Below are positions 1 to 7,478 of a stretch of DNA of 64,000 nt, piece after piece; positions within the stretch are counted from its first letter, which is position 1, and the number at the start of each line of letters is the position of its first letter. The translations under genes and the position numbers were made by a program. This stretch comes from CADEDH01 sp965216205 (GTDB taxonomy: Bacteria; Actinomycetota; Acidimicrobiia; Acidimicrobiales; SZUA-35): positions 2,108,001 to 2,172,000 of the forward strand of contig OZ244139.1 of assembly GCA_965216205.1 (NCBI GenBank), in the 5' to 3' direction. The notes under the pieces were generated by a model that did not search any database, was not told where the DNA came from, and worked only from the letters and a program-made list of their open reading frames with translations.

Positions 1-157
1 AGTACTCCTCGAGGAAGTGGTGCTCGACCGCCCACACCTGGTCGAAGCCGAGCTCGTCGGCCAGCCTCGTCTGCTCCAGGGCGTTCTCGTACACGATCCG
101 CTCGTTCTCCTCGAACGGGCGGGGCACGGACAATTCGAAGAAGATGCCGAACTTCAT
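1..157 (-). CDS. LLM-class (luciferase-like) oxidoreductase, N-terminal fragment
   Basis: Only the first 52 codons lie in the window and the gene continues past base 1. The visible N-terminus begins MKFGIFFEL and contains the helix and strand typical of the luciferase-like TIM-barrel family (LADELGFDQVWAVEHHF). That family acts on small organic substrates with F420 or FMN. A purine-rich AGGGGG site lies just upstream of the ATG. The gene follows the amidase gene on the same strand after about 124 bases, so the two may be co-transcribed. Substrate and cofactor cannot be read from this fragment. Confidence 0.8.
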   Translation of the reverse strand, partial: MKFGIFFELSVPRPFEENERIVYENALEQTRLADELGFDQVWAVEHHFLEEY

Positions 158-281
158 TGGTCCCCCTCTGGGATGGTCTCTGAGATGGTCTGTGGGACTG
201 TCGCCGGTCAGCCGCGAGACGCGACGTCAAGCGTAGGCCAGCCCGTCGGAGTGGACCCACTTGAGGGAAGGGACCGTCGCG

Positions 282-1733
282 TCACCCGGCCGTGGCGACC
301 TCTCGCTCCCACAGGCGGTGGCTGAGCACCCCGTTTCGGTCCTCGATCGCCTCCAGCGCGTCGCAGATCAGATCCTCCCGGTAGCGGCGGCCGACGATCT
401 GCACTGCGGCGGGGAGACCGTCGAGCAGGTCGAGCCCGATCACCCCGGCCGGCAGCCCGAGGTAGTTGATGCCGAAGCTGTACTGCGACGCGTCGAGGAA
501 CCGCTTCGTCTCGTCGAAGTCGTGCACGTCGAAGTTCCACCGGTACAGCGGCATCATCAGGAACGGGGTGACCACGAGCGGGTAGCGGTCGAGGAAGAGG
601 TTCCAGTCGCGCATCATGCGGGTCCGGTCGGCGAAGTGGCTGACATAGCCGTCGAGGTCCTGCACCTCGGAGGCGGCGAAGAAGTGGCCGAACACCGTCT
701 TGATGTCGTCGCTGCCGAACTCCTGCACGGCAGGGTCGAGAAGGACCTGCAACTCGGTGGTCCCGGTCTTGAACCACGCGCTCGCCGGTTCCGACACCGG
801 CGGCGGGTCGACGTGCTCGACGGCGTACCCGGCGTCGGCGAGCAGCGAGGCCGCCCGCTCGACCAGTTCGACGATCCCCGGGTGGATGTCGAAACCGGCA
901 GGCTCAGTGGTCACCGCAACCGGAATCGGTGCGTCGACGGCGGGACCGTCCCACGGGACCGGCGGCTGGTTGGGGTCGCGGGGATCGGGCTCGATCAGCA
1001 CCTTCGTGGCCAGCCGGACGTCCCTCGTCTCGCGGGCGATGACGCCCTGACAGGACATGGCCTGGGCCAGCGGTCCCCGCTCGGCGGTGGCGGTGGCGTT
1101 GTAGACCGGGACCCGGAACGTGGTCGGCTTGACGGTCACCAGGCCGTTGGCGAACGACGGGAATCGGAGGGAGCCGCCGATGTCGTTGCCGTGATGGATC
1201 GGGCCGAAGCCAGCGGCCGCTGCGGCGCCAGCCCCGCCGGAGGAGCCGCCCGGCGACGCGTCGTCGTCCCACGGGTTGTAGGTTCGTCCCCGCAGCGGGT
1301 TGTCGGTGGTACCCCGCATCGAGAACTCGGGGGTGTTGGTGCGGCCGACGAAGACCGCCCCGGCTCGACGGAGGTTCGCGACCACCGGCGAATCGTCGGT
1401 TGCGACCAGGTCGGCGAAGGCCGGCACGCCGTTCGGATTCGGCACACCGGCCTGGTCGATGTTCTCCTTCGTGGTGACCGGCACGCCGTGCAACGGGCCC
1501 AGCGGTTCGCCCGCAGCGACGGCCTGGTCGGCCTCGGACGCCTGGCGGCGGGCCTCGTCGGCGAGGTCGTAGGTGATCGCGTTCAGCTTGGGGTTGTGGG
1601 TGGCGATCCTGTCGAGGACCGACGCGACCGCCTCGGTGCTGGTGAAACGCCCGGTCCGAATGCCGTCGGCGAGCTCGACGCCGCTCAACCGCCAGAGCTC
1701 GCCGCCGCCGTCAGGGGATGTGCTGCCTGTCAT
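282..1733 (-). CDS. Amidase signature-family hydrolase
   Basis: This 483-residue protein is a full-length member of the amidase signature family, cytoplasmic serine hydrolases that cleave amide bonds. The Ser-cisSer-Lys triad is visible: Lys89 in TTKEN, the cis-Ser in GGSSGG (residues 162-167), and the nucleophile Ser188 in GNDIGGSLR. No signal peptide is seen. The ATG lies 6 nt after a TACGAT hexamer, so the mRNA may be leaderless. A partial LLM oxidoreductase follows on the same strand. The substrate is unknown: aryl or alkyl amides are possible, and a GatA role is unlikely because no gatB or gatC is nearby. Confidence 0.9.
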   Translation of the reverse strand: MTGSTSPDGGGELWRLSGVELADGIRTGRFTSTEAVASVLDRIATHNPKLNAITYDLADEARRQASEADQAVAAGEPLGPLHGVPVTTKENIDQAGVPNPNGVPAFADLVATDDSPVVANLRRAGAVFVGRTNTPEFSMRGTTDNPLRGRTYNPWDDDASPGGSSGGAGAAAAAGFGPIHHGNDIGGSLRFPSFANGLVTVKPTTFRVPVYNATATAERGPLAQAMSCQGVIARETRDVRLATKVLIEPDPRDPNQPPVPWDGPAVDAPIPVAVTTEPAGFDIHPGIVELVERAASLLADAGYAVEHVDPPPVSEPASAWFKTGTTELQVLLDPAVQEFGSDDIKTVFGHFFAASEVQDLDGYVSHFADRTRMMRDWNLFLDRYPLVVTPFLMMPLYRWNFDVHDFDETKRFLDASQYSFGINYLGLPAGVIGLDLLDGLPAAVQIVGRRYREDLICDALEAIEDRNGVLSHRLWEREVATAG

Positions 1734-1739
1734 GGCCCG

Positions 1740-1745
1740 ATCGTA
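1740..1745 (-). promoter_or_regulatory. Putative -10 box of the amidase gene
   Basis: TACGAT on the minus strand, followed by 6 nt and the ATG. A transcript starting at the usual distance would begin at the start codon. No convincing -35 box is visible. Confidence 0.45.
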
Positions 1746-1913
1746 GGTGACCCCGGCGACCAGCCGCTCGAACAGGCCCGTGGTCCGCGTCGGGCCGAGC
1801 CGTCCGCTTGCCCGACCTGGCGAGACCAGCTAGAGAGGCCGGGTGGTCGCCACGGGTCGAGGCCGGTCGTGGCCGATCGTCGATGACCCGGCAGGCCGCC
1901 AGAGGAGCGAGAC

Positions 1914-2909
1914 GTGACCGAGACGATGCGAGCCGGACAGATGCACGGCGTCAACGACATGCGGTGCGTCGAGACGCCGATCCCCGAACCGGGCGACGGG
2001 CAGATCCTGGTCAGGACGGCGATGGCCTCCATCTGCGGCTCCGACCTCCACGTGGTCTGCCACGGCGCCGGTGTCGGCTTTCCGATGCCGTGCCCCCACG
2101 GCTATCCCGGCCACGAGGGCATCGGCGAGGTGGTGGCCTCACGCCATCCGGCGGTGGCGGAGGGCACCCGGGTCCTGTGCTTCCCGTTCGCCGGCTCGTC
2201 GGAGGGGTTCTCCGAGTACCAGCGGATGGACGGCAAGTACGTGCTGCCCCTGCCCGACTCGACCGACGTCTCCGAGCCCGAGCTCCTCATGGCCCAGCAG
2301 TTCGGAACGGTGATCTTCGCTGCCCGGCAGCGTCCCGTCGACGTCTTCGGTCGAACGGTGCTCGTGATCGGGCAGGGCTCGGCCGGTCTGTTCTGGACCT
2401 ACTGGATGAAGCACAGCGGCGCGGCGCGGGTCATCGCCGTCGATCTGTCCGATGCCCGGCTCGCGGTGGCGACCAGCATGGGGGCCGATGTGACCCTCAA
2501 CGCCGGCGAGGTCGACGTCGCCGAAGCGGTACGGGAACTCGCCGGTTCGGGGCCGGACTACGTCATCGAGGCGGTCGGTCGCCGGGAGACGTTGTTCCAG
2601 TCGATCGAGCTCGTCAGACCGGCCGGCGACCTGATGTGGTTCGGCCTGCCCGACACCGACGACAGCGTTCCGATCAGCTTCGCCCAGTTCTTCCGCAAGC
2701 GCCTGGCCGCCAGCAGCACCTACGGTGCCCAGGACGAGGGCGACGCCGTGTCGTTCCAGAAGGCGCTCGATCTCATCGCCGATCGTCGCATCGACGTGTC
2801 GCCGCTGCTGTCCCACGTGTACCCGATCGAGGAGATCGACACCGCCTTCGCCGTCGCCAACGACCCGGTGCCGGCCGGTGCACTCAAGGTGTCGGTCACG
2901 TTCGACTGA
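1914..2909 (+). CDS. Zinc-type medium-chain alcohol dehydrogenase-like protein
   Basis: A 331-residue MDR-superfamily oxidoreductase. Catalytic zinc ligands are visible at Cys41 (ICGSDLH) and His67-Glu68 (PGHEG). A Rossmann nucleotide-binding stretch (VLVIGQGSAG) follows in the middle. The four-cysteine structural zinc loop of classical alcohol dehydrogenases is absent, as in several MDR subfamilies. GTG is chosen as start because AGAGGAGC lies just upstream and the first residues match the family start. It is divergent from the amidase gene and upstream of an acyl-AMP ligase on the same strand. The substrate is unknown. Confidence 0.88.
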   Translation: MTETMRAGQMHGVNDMRCVETPIPEPGDGQILVRTAMASICGSDLHVVCHGAGVGFPMPCPHGYPGHEGIGEVVASRHPAVAEGTRVLCFPFAGSSEGFSEYQRMDGKYVLPLPDSTDVSEPELLMAQQFGTVIFAARQRPVDVFGRTVLVIGQGSAGLFWTYWMKHSGAARVIAVDLSDARLAVATSMGADVTLNAGEVDVAEAVRELAGSGPDYVIEAVGRRETLFQSIELVRPAGDLMWFGLPDTDDSVPISFAQFFRKRLAASSTYGAQDEGDAVSFQKALDLIADRRIDVSPLLSHVYPIEEIDTAFAVANDPVPAGALKVSVTFD

Positions 2910-2956
2910 GTGGCCTCGGCCGGGATCGGTTGTCGCAGGATGAGGCTACCGGCGCG

Positions 2957-2962
2957 TAACCT
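2957..2962 (+). promoter_or_regulatory. Putative -10 box of the acyl-AMP ligase gene
   Basis: TAACCT, 9 nt before the GTG start. This implies a leader of about 0-3 nt. Confidence 0.4.
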
Positions 2963-2971
2963 TTCCGGTTC

Positions 2972-4657
2972 GTGTTCGGTCAGACAGTCATGCGGACCAT
3001 TGTCAGCCGTATCGAACATGCGGCCAAGGGCGACGGGAAGGTCACGTTCGTCACCGGCGCGGAGCCGGTCACGAAGACGTGGGCACAGCTCCACGAGGAA
3101 GCGCGACGGATTGCGGCCCACCTCCAGGGCCGGAGCATCGGTCGGGGGGTCCATGTGGCGCTCCTCGGCCCCACCACGTCGTCCCTGGTCACCGCGCTCC
3201 AGGCGGTCTGGCTGACCGGCGCGACACCGGTGGTGCTGCCGCTTCCGATGCGGCTCGCATCGATCGAGGAGTTCACGGCCACCACCAAGGAGCGCATCGC
3301 CGGGGCCGACTGCGTTGCGGTCCTCATCGACCCCGATCTCGTTCCCTTCGTCGAGTCGTCGCCAGACGACCCGCCGATCATCGGCTTCGACGAGCTCGAG
3401 GCCGAAGCGAACCGGTACTCGCCAGACGACTTCATCCGTCCCGACTACCACGAGGACGACCTCTTCGTGCTGCAGTTCACGAGCGGTTCCACCTCGGAGC
3501 CGAAGGGCGTGATGCTGCCGAACCACGTCCTCGCCGCCAACCTCGACGCGATCGTGGCTGCGGCCGAGGTCGACATCGATCGCGATGTGCTGGTCTCCTG
3601 GCTGCCCCTCTACCACGACATGGGTCTCGTGGGGTTCTGCATCCTGCCGATGAGCACCGGCCTCGACCTGGTCCTCGGCGCACCCCAGGACTTCCTCGGG
3701 TCGCCGGGTCGTTGGATGGAGTGGATCTCCACCTACGGCGGCACCGCCACCGCAGGGCCGAACTTCAGCTACGTGCTGGCCACCAGGGCGCTCGAACGGT
3801 CAGACGAGGTCCTCGACCTGTCGAAGCTCCGCATCGCGCTGAACGGGGCGGAACCCGTCGACCCCGCCTCGGCCCGGGCGTTCCGTGACGCCGGGGCCCG
3901 CCACGGCCTCCGACCGGGCGCACTCTTCCCGGCGTTCGGGATGGCGGAGATCGGCATCGCCGGCTGCTTCCCCACGCCGATGACCGGCCTCCAGACCGAC
4001 GTCGTCGACGCCGAGATCCTGGAGCAGGAGCACCGGGCGGAACCGGTCGCCCCCGAGCACCCCAACGCCCGGGAGATCGTGCTCCTGGGTCGGCCCGTAC
4101 CCGGCCTCGAGTTCCGGATCGTCGACCCGTCGACCGGGCGTGTCCTCGGCGATCGATCGGTCGGCGAGCTCCAGATCTCGGGAACGTCGGTCATGTCCGG
4201 CTACTACCGGCGCCCCGACGCCGACGCCGAGTCGTTCGACGGGAAGTGGTTGCGAACCGGCGACCTCGCTTACCTCGTCGACGGGCAGATGGCGATGTGC
4301 GGCCGGATCAAGGACCTGATCATCGTCGGTGGCCGGAACGTGTACCCCCAGGACGTCGAACGGGCCGCCGGCGAGCTCGACGGGGTCCGGAGCGGCAACG
4401 TGATCGCATTCGGCGTGCCCGGCCGGCAGGGCAAGGAGCGGATCGTGGTCGTGGCCGAGACCCGCGCTGCCGACCTCGAGGAGCTGCGGACCGCGATAGC
4501 CGAGCGGACGACAGCCGCCGTGGGCGTGCCGGCCCGCGACGTCGTCTTCGTCAAGCCGAGCACGCTGCCCAAGACCAGCTCCGGCAAGCTCCAACGGGCC
4601 CTGTGCCGTCAGCAGTACCTCGACGAATCGCTCGAGCGGGTCGAGCGGGCCAGCTGA
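2972..4657 (+). CDS. Fatty-acyl-AMP ligase / AMP-binding enzyme
   Basis: A 561-residue ANL-superfamily enzyme that would activate a carboxylic acid, probably a fatty acid, with ATP. The P-loop motif FTSGSTSEPKGV is at residues 169-180. The C-terminal domain carries the TGD hinge region and a KTSSGKLQR segment with the conserved lysine. Overall wording (SWLPLYHDMGL, MSGYYRRPDAD) resembles the FadD/FAAL branch that loads acyl-AMP onto carrier proteins or makes acyl-CoA. No carrier-protein or polyketide gene is adjacent, so the partner is unknown. The GTG start sits 9 nt after a -10-like box. The gene converges on an LLM oxidoreductase gene. Confidence 0.88.
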   Translation: MFGQTVMRTIVSRIEHAAKGDGKVTFVTGAEPVTKTWAQLHEEARRIAAHLQGRSIGRGVHVALLGPTTSSLVTALQAVWLTGATPVVLPLPMRLASIEEFTATTKERIAGADCVAVLIDPDLVPFVESSPDDPPIIGFDELEAEANRYSPDDFIRPDYHEDDLFVLQFTSGSTSEPKGVMLPNHVLAANLDAIVAAAEVDIDRDVLVSWLPLYHDMGLVGFCILPMSTGLDLVLGAPQDFLGSPGRWMEWISTYGGTATAGPNFSYVLATRALERSDEVLDLSKLRIALNGAEPVDPASARAFRDAGARHGLRPGALFPAFGMAEIGIAGCFPTPMTGLQTDVVDAEILEQEHRAEPVAPEHPNAREIVLLGRPVPGLEFRIVDPSTGRVLGDRSVGELQISGTSVMSGYYRRPDADAESFDGKWLRTGDLAYLVDGQMAMCGRIKDLIIVGGRNVYPQDVERAAGELDGVRSGNVIAFGVPGRQGKERIVVVAETRAADLEELRTAIAERTTAAVGVPARDVVFVKPSTLPKTSSGKLQRALCRQQYLDESLERVERAS

Positions 4658-4685
4658 GACGGAGGGCGTGACAGCGGGAGAGTGA

Positions 4686-4719
4686 GCTGGCGAGCCAGCC
4701 TGAGGCGGTGTCCCTCAGG
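4686..4719. terminator. Two small hairpins between convergent genes
   Basis: GCTGGC-GA-GCCAGC (4686-4699) is followed directly by CCTGAGG, a 7-nt loop, then CCTCAGG (4699-4719), which overlaps the stop of the minus-strand gene. It lies where two convergent genes end. There is no T-run, so it is at most a weak or bidirectional terminator. Confidence 0.35.
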
Positions 4720-5731
4720 CGGCCTTGAGGTCGGCCATGACCTTCTTCCAGCGCTCCCGGTCACCCTGGTAGGGGGCGTAGAAGCTGATGCGCTGGATGC
4801 AGTCGCCGTAGCGGCGATGGAGCTCCGGTGCGATCGCTTCGAGCTCACCGACCACGGCGAAGGTGTTGAGGACCTCATCGTCGATGATGGTGCCCATCTC
4901 CTCCCACTTGCCCTGCTTCGACAGCGTGTTCAGCTCGTCCTGCATGCCGCCCCAGCCGTGGAGATCGAGTACCGGTCGGTACGCCGGCGTCGACCCGTAG
5001 AAGGAGATCTGCTGCTTCGTCGAGGCGGCCGCCTTCGCCAGTTGTGCTTCGTCGTTGCCGGTCACCACGAACGACGGGCCGACGATCTCGAACCCGTCCA
5101 TCGTCTTGCCGGCCTTCGCCCGCCCCCGTTCGAGGGCGGGGATGGTCACCTCTCGCAGGAACTTCTCGGTGGTGAAGCCGTGGCAGATGAACCCGTCGCA
5201 CACCTCGCCTGCGACCTCGGTCATGAGGGGACCGACGCCGGCCAGGAAGATCTTGGCATCGCCGTTCGGGTTCGGTCCCGGGTCGAAGAACGGAGTCATG
5301 AGCGTGTGCTGGTAGAAGTCGCCACGGAAGTCGAGCTTGGTGCCCTCGTTCCAGCACTCCCAGATCGCCCGGATGGCCAGCACCATCTCCCGCATCCGGG
5401 CGGCCGGCTTCGACCACTCCATCGAAAAGCGCTTGGTGATGTGCGGCTTGATCTGCGAGCCCAACCCCAGCACCATCCGGCCGGAGTAGGCCTGCAGGTC
5501 GTAGGCCGTGTTCGCCAGCGTCATCGGGTTGCGGGCGAAGGCCACCGCGATCGACGTTCCGAGCTCGATCGTCTCGGTGTGCTCAGCGGCGAGCAGCAGC
5601 GGGAGGAACGGGTCGTGGCTGGTCTCGGCGGTCCAGAAACCGTCGTAGCCGGCCGCCTCCTGCTCCTTGGCCGAGCGTCCGGCGCTCGCGAGGTCGCTCC
5701 CGATGCCGAATCCTCCGTCAACCTTCATCAT
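4715..5731 (-). CDS. F420-dependent LLM-class oxidoreductase
   Basis: A 338-residue luciferase-like TIM-barrel protein closely resembling the actinobacterial F420-dependent group. It begins MMKVDGGFG and has the family features of a barrel strand with conserved acidic and His residues near the N-terminus, LGLGSQIKPHI in the centre, and a C-terminal YAPYQGDRERWKKV. It would transfer hydride from F420H2 to a small organic substrate. GAGGAG a few bases upstream selects the ATG at 5731 or the adjacent one at 5728. It is divergent from the thioredoxin-like gene. The substrate is unknown. Confidence 0.85.
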   Translation of the reverse strand: MMKVDGGFGIGSDLASAGRSAKEQEAAGYDGFWTAETSHDPFLPLLLAAEHTETIELGTSIAVAFARNPMTLANTAYDLQAYSGRMVLGLGSQIKPHITKRFSMEWSKPAARMREMVLAIRAIWECWNEGTKLDFRGDFYQHTLMTPFFDPGPNPNGDAKIFLAGVGPLMTEVAGEVCDGFICHGFTTEKFLREVTIPALERGRAKAGKTMDGFEIVGPSFVVTGNDEAQLAKAAASTKQQISFYGSTPAYRPVLDLHGWGGMQDELNTLSKQGKWEEMGTIIDDEVLNTFAVVGELEAIAPELHRRYGDCIQRISFYAPYQGDRERWKKVMADLKAA

Positions 5732-5813
5732 CGTCTCCTCGCTCGCGGTGCCGGGCGAGCAAACCGTAGCTGCCGCCACCGGCCGAGACGAAGCCACGGT
5801 CGGTCTCGGCGGC

Positions 5814-5819
5814 TACCGT
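5814..5819 (+). promoter_or_regulatory. Putative -10 box of the thioredoxin/TPR gene
   Basis: TACCGT, 7 nt before ATG 5827, so a transcript would start at or next to the start codon. Confidence 0.5.
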
Positions 5820-5826
5820 GAACTCG

Positions 5827-6543
5827 ATGATGATCGACGTCACCGATGCCACGTTCGATGCTGAGGTCGTACAGCGATCGATGACCACGCCGGTCGTCGT
5901 CGACCTCTGGGCGCCCTGGTGTGGGCCTTGCAAGACGCTTGGCCCCATCATCGAGAAGGTCGTCGACGAGACCAACGGCAAGGTGGTGCTGGCCAAGGTC
6001 AACGTCGACGAGAACCCCCAGGTGTCGCAGGCGTTCCGGGTGCAGTCGATCCCCGCGGTGTTCGCGCTGGCCAACGGTCAGATCGTCGACACCTTCGTCG
6101 GCGCCCAACCCGAACCGAAGATCCGGGAGTTCGTGAACAACCTGATCGCGGGCGAGATGCAGGCGGAGCTCGCGGCCCTGGCGGCCGCCGGCGACGAGGC
6201 GTCACTGCGGCGCGCGCTCGAGATCGACCCCACCTTCAAGCCGGCCGCCCTGCAGCTCGCACACCTGCTCCTCACAGCGGGCCGGGCCGACGAGGCGCTG
6301 GCCGTGCTGGAACCGCTGCCCGAGGACGACGACGTGAAGATGCTGGCCGATGCCGCCCGAGCCACCGCACTGCCGACCGACGAGCGGACCAGGATCGAGA
6401 CACGGCTGACCGAGCTCCTCGACCTCGTGAAGGGCGATGACGATGCCCGCACCGAGTTCGTCGGCCTGCTCGACGAACTGGCCGTCGGCGATCCGACCGG
6501 GGCGGCCGACTGGCGCAAGAAGTTGTCGACCCGGCTGTTCTGA
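5827..6543 (+). CDS. ybbN: Thioredoxin-fold / TPR co-chaperone (YbbN/CnoX-like)
   Basis: A 238-residue protein with a thioredoxin domain at about residues 1-110. The active-site WCGPC has cysteines at 32 and 35. A tetratricopeptide-like helical C-terminal half follows, which is the YbbN/CnoX architecture. Family members hold unfolding proteins for chaperonins and can act in thiol exchange in the cytoplasm. ATG 5827 is chosen because TACCGT sits 7 nt upstream. A GTG three codons earlier (5818) overlaps that box and is unlikely. It is divergent from the LLM oxidoreductase gene. Confidence 0.88.
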   Translation: MMIDVTDATFDAEVVQRSMTTPVVVDLWAPWCGPCKTLGPIIEKVVDETNGKVVLAKVNVDENPQVSQAFRVQSIPAVFALANGQIVDTFVGAQPEPKIREFVNNLIAGEMQAELAALAAAGDEASLRRALEIDPTFKPAALQLAHLLLTAGRADEALAVLEPLPEDDDVKMLADAARATALPTDERTRIETRLTELLDLVKGDDDARTEFVGLLDELAVGDPTGAADWRKKLSTRLF

Positions 6544-6570
6544 CCCCGAATCATTCCCCGCCGGTGACGG

Positions 6571-6576
6571 TAGAGT
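6571..6576 (+). promoter_or_regulatory. Possible -10 box upstream of comEA
   Basis: TAGAGT in the 190-nt gap between ybbN and comEA. If used, it gives a leader of about 155 nt ending in an AGGGAGAG ribosome-binding site. No clear -35 box is seen. Confidence 0.3.
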
Positions 6577-6734
6577 CCTGATCTCGGAACCGTCCGCTGG
6601 CGACCAGCCGGCGACAGCCTCCTCGCAGCCTCTCCGCTGCCGCACGACGTCGACCGACGCCGATGGCGTCGAAGTGGCGGCGCACCCGAGCCCGGTCAGT
6701 CCGGATCGGCGGCCGCAGGGAGAGCTGAGCACCC

Positions 6735-7478
6735 GTGGTACGAACGGACGAGGTGTCGACGCCGATCACGCCAGACCGCCCCTCGGCGCACGCCAGCGCG
6801 CTCGCCGATCGACTCGACGCGATCATGCAGGCAACCGATCGGCTCCGCGATCGACCGGTGGCGTCCACCCTCATCGCGCTCGCCCTGGCCGCGGTCGCCG
6901 CGATCGCCTGGTGGTCGGGGCGGCCAGGGCCGGCCGTGCCGGTGGAGGCCCGTATCCCCCTCGCGACCACCGTCGGACCCGGCGCCGGAACCGCGGCAAC
7001 CACCGACGCGCCGCAGGCGAGCGCGACCACCGAGCCAGACGAGCTCCTCGTGCACGTGGCCGGCGCGGTCCGACGTCCGGGGATCGTCACCCTCGAGCCC
7101 GGATCGCGGATCGGTGACGCCGTCACCGCAGCCGGGGGACCGACGTCCGACGCCGACGTCCACCAGCTCAACCTCGCAGCACCGGTGGTCGACGGCCTGC
7201 AGGTCCGGGTTCCGGTCGACGGGGAGCTGGTGGCGCCGACGGGGATCGCACCGCCGTCTGCGACCGACTCCGGATCGGACGGGCACCTCCTCGTCGACAT
7301 CAACTCGGCCAGCGAGGCGGAACTGGAGGGGCTACCGGGGATCGGGCCGGCTCTGGCCGCCGCGATCGTGGAGTGGCGCACCGCCAACGGGCCGTTCGCC
7401 ACGGTCGACGATCTGCTTGCCGTTCCCGGCATCGGCCCGGCCAAGCTCGAGCGCCTCGCCGCCCACGCCATCGTGTGA
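6735..7478 (+). CDS. comEA: ComEA-like DNA-binding competence protein
   Basis: A 247-residue membrane-anchored DNA-binding protein. One transmembrane helix lies at about residues 42-60. An SLBB-like domain follows (LLVHVAGAVRRPG, about 95-155). The C-terminus carries two helix-hairpin-helix motifs, LEGLPGIGPALAAAIVEW and LLAVPGIGPAKLERL. ComEA captures double-stranded DNA outside the membrane and passes it to ComEC, whose gene follows with a GTGA overlap. The GTG start has AGGGAGAG upstream. A role in DNA uptake is inferred from the family and this pairing. Confidence 0.92.
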   Translation: MVRTDEVSTPITPDRPSAHASALADRLDAIMQATDRLRDRPVASTLIALALAAVAAIAWWSGRPGPAVPVEARIPLATTVGPGAGTAATTDAPQASATTEPDELLVHVAGAVRRPGIVTLEPGSRIGDAVTAAGGPTSDADVHQLNLAAPVVDGLQVRVPVDGELVAPTGIAPPSATDSGSDGHLLVDINSASEAELEGLPGIGPALAAAIVEWRTANGPFATVDDLLAVPGIGPAKLERLAAHAIV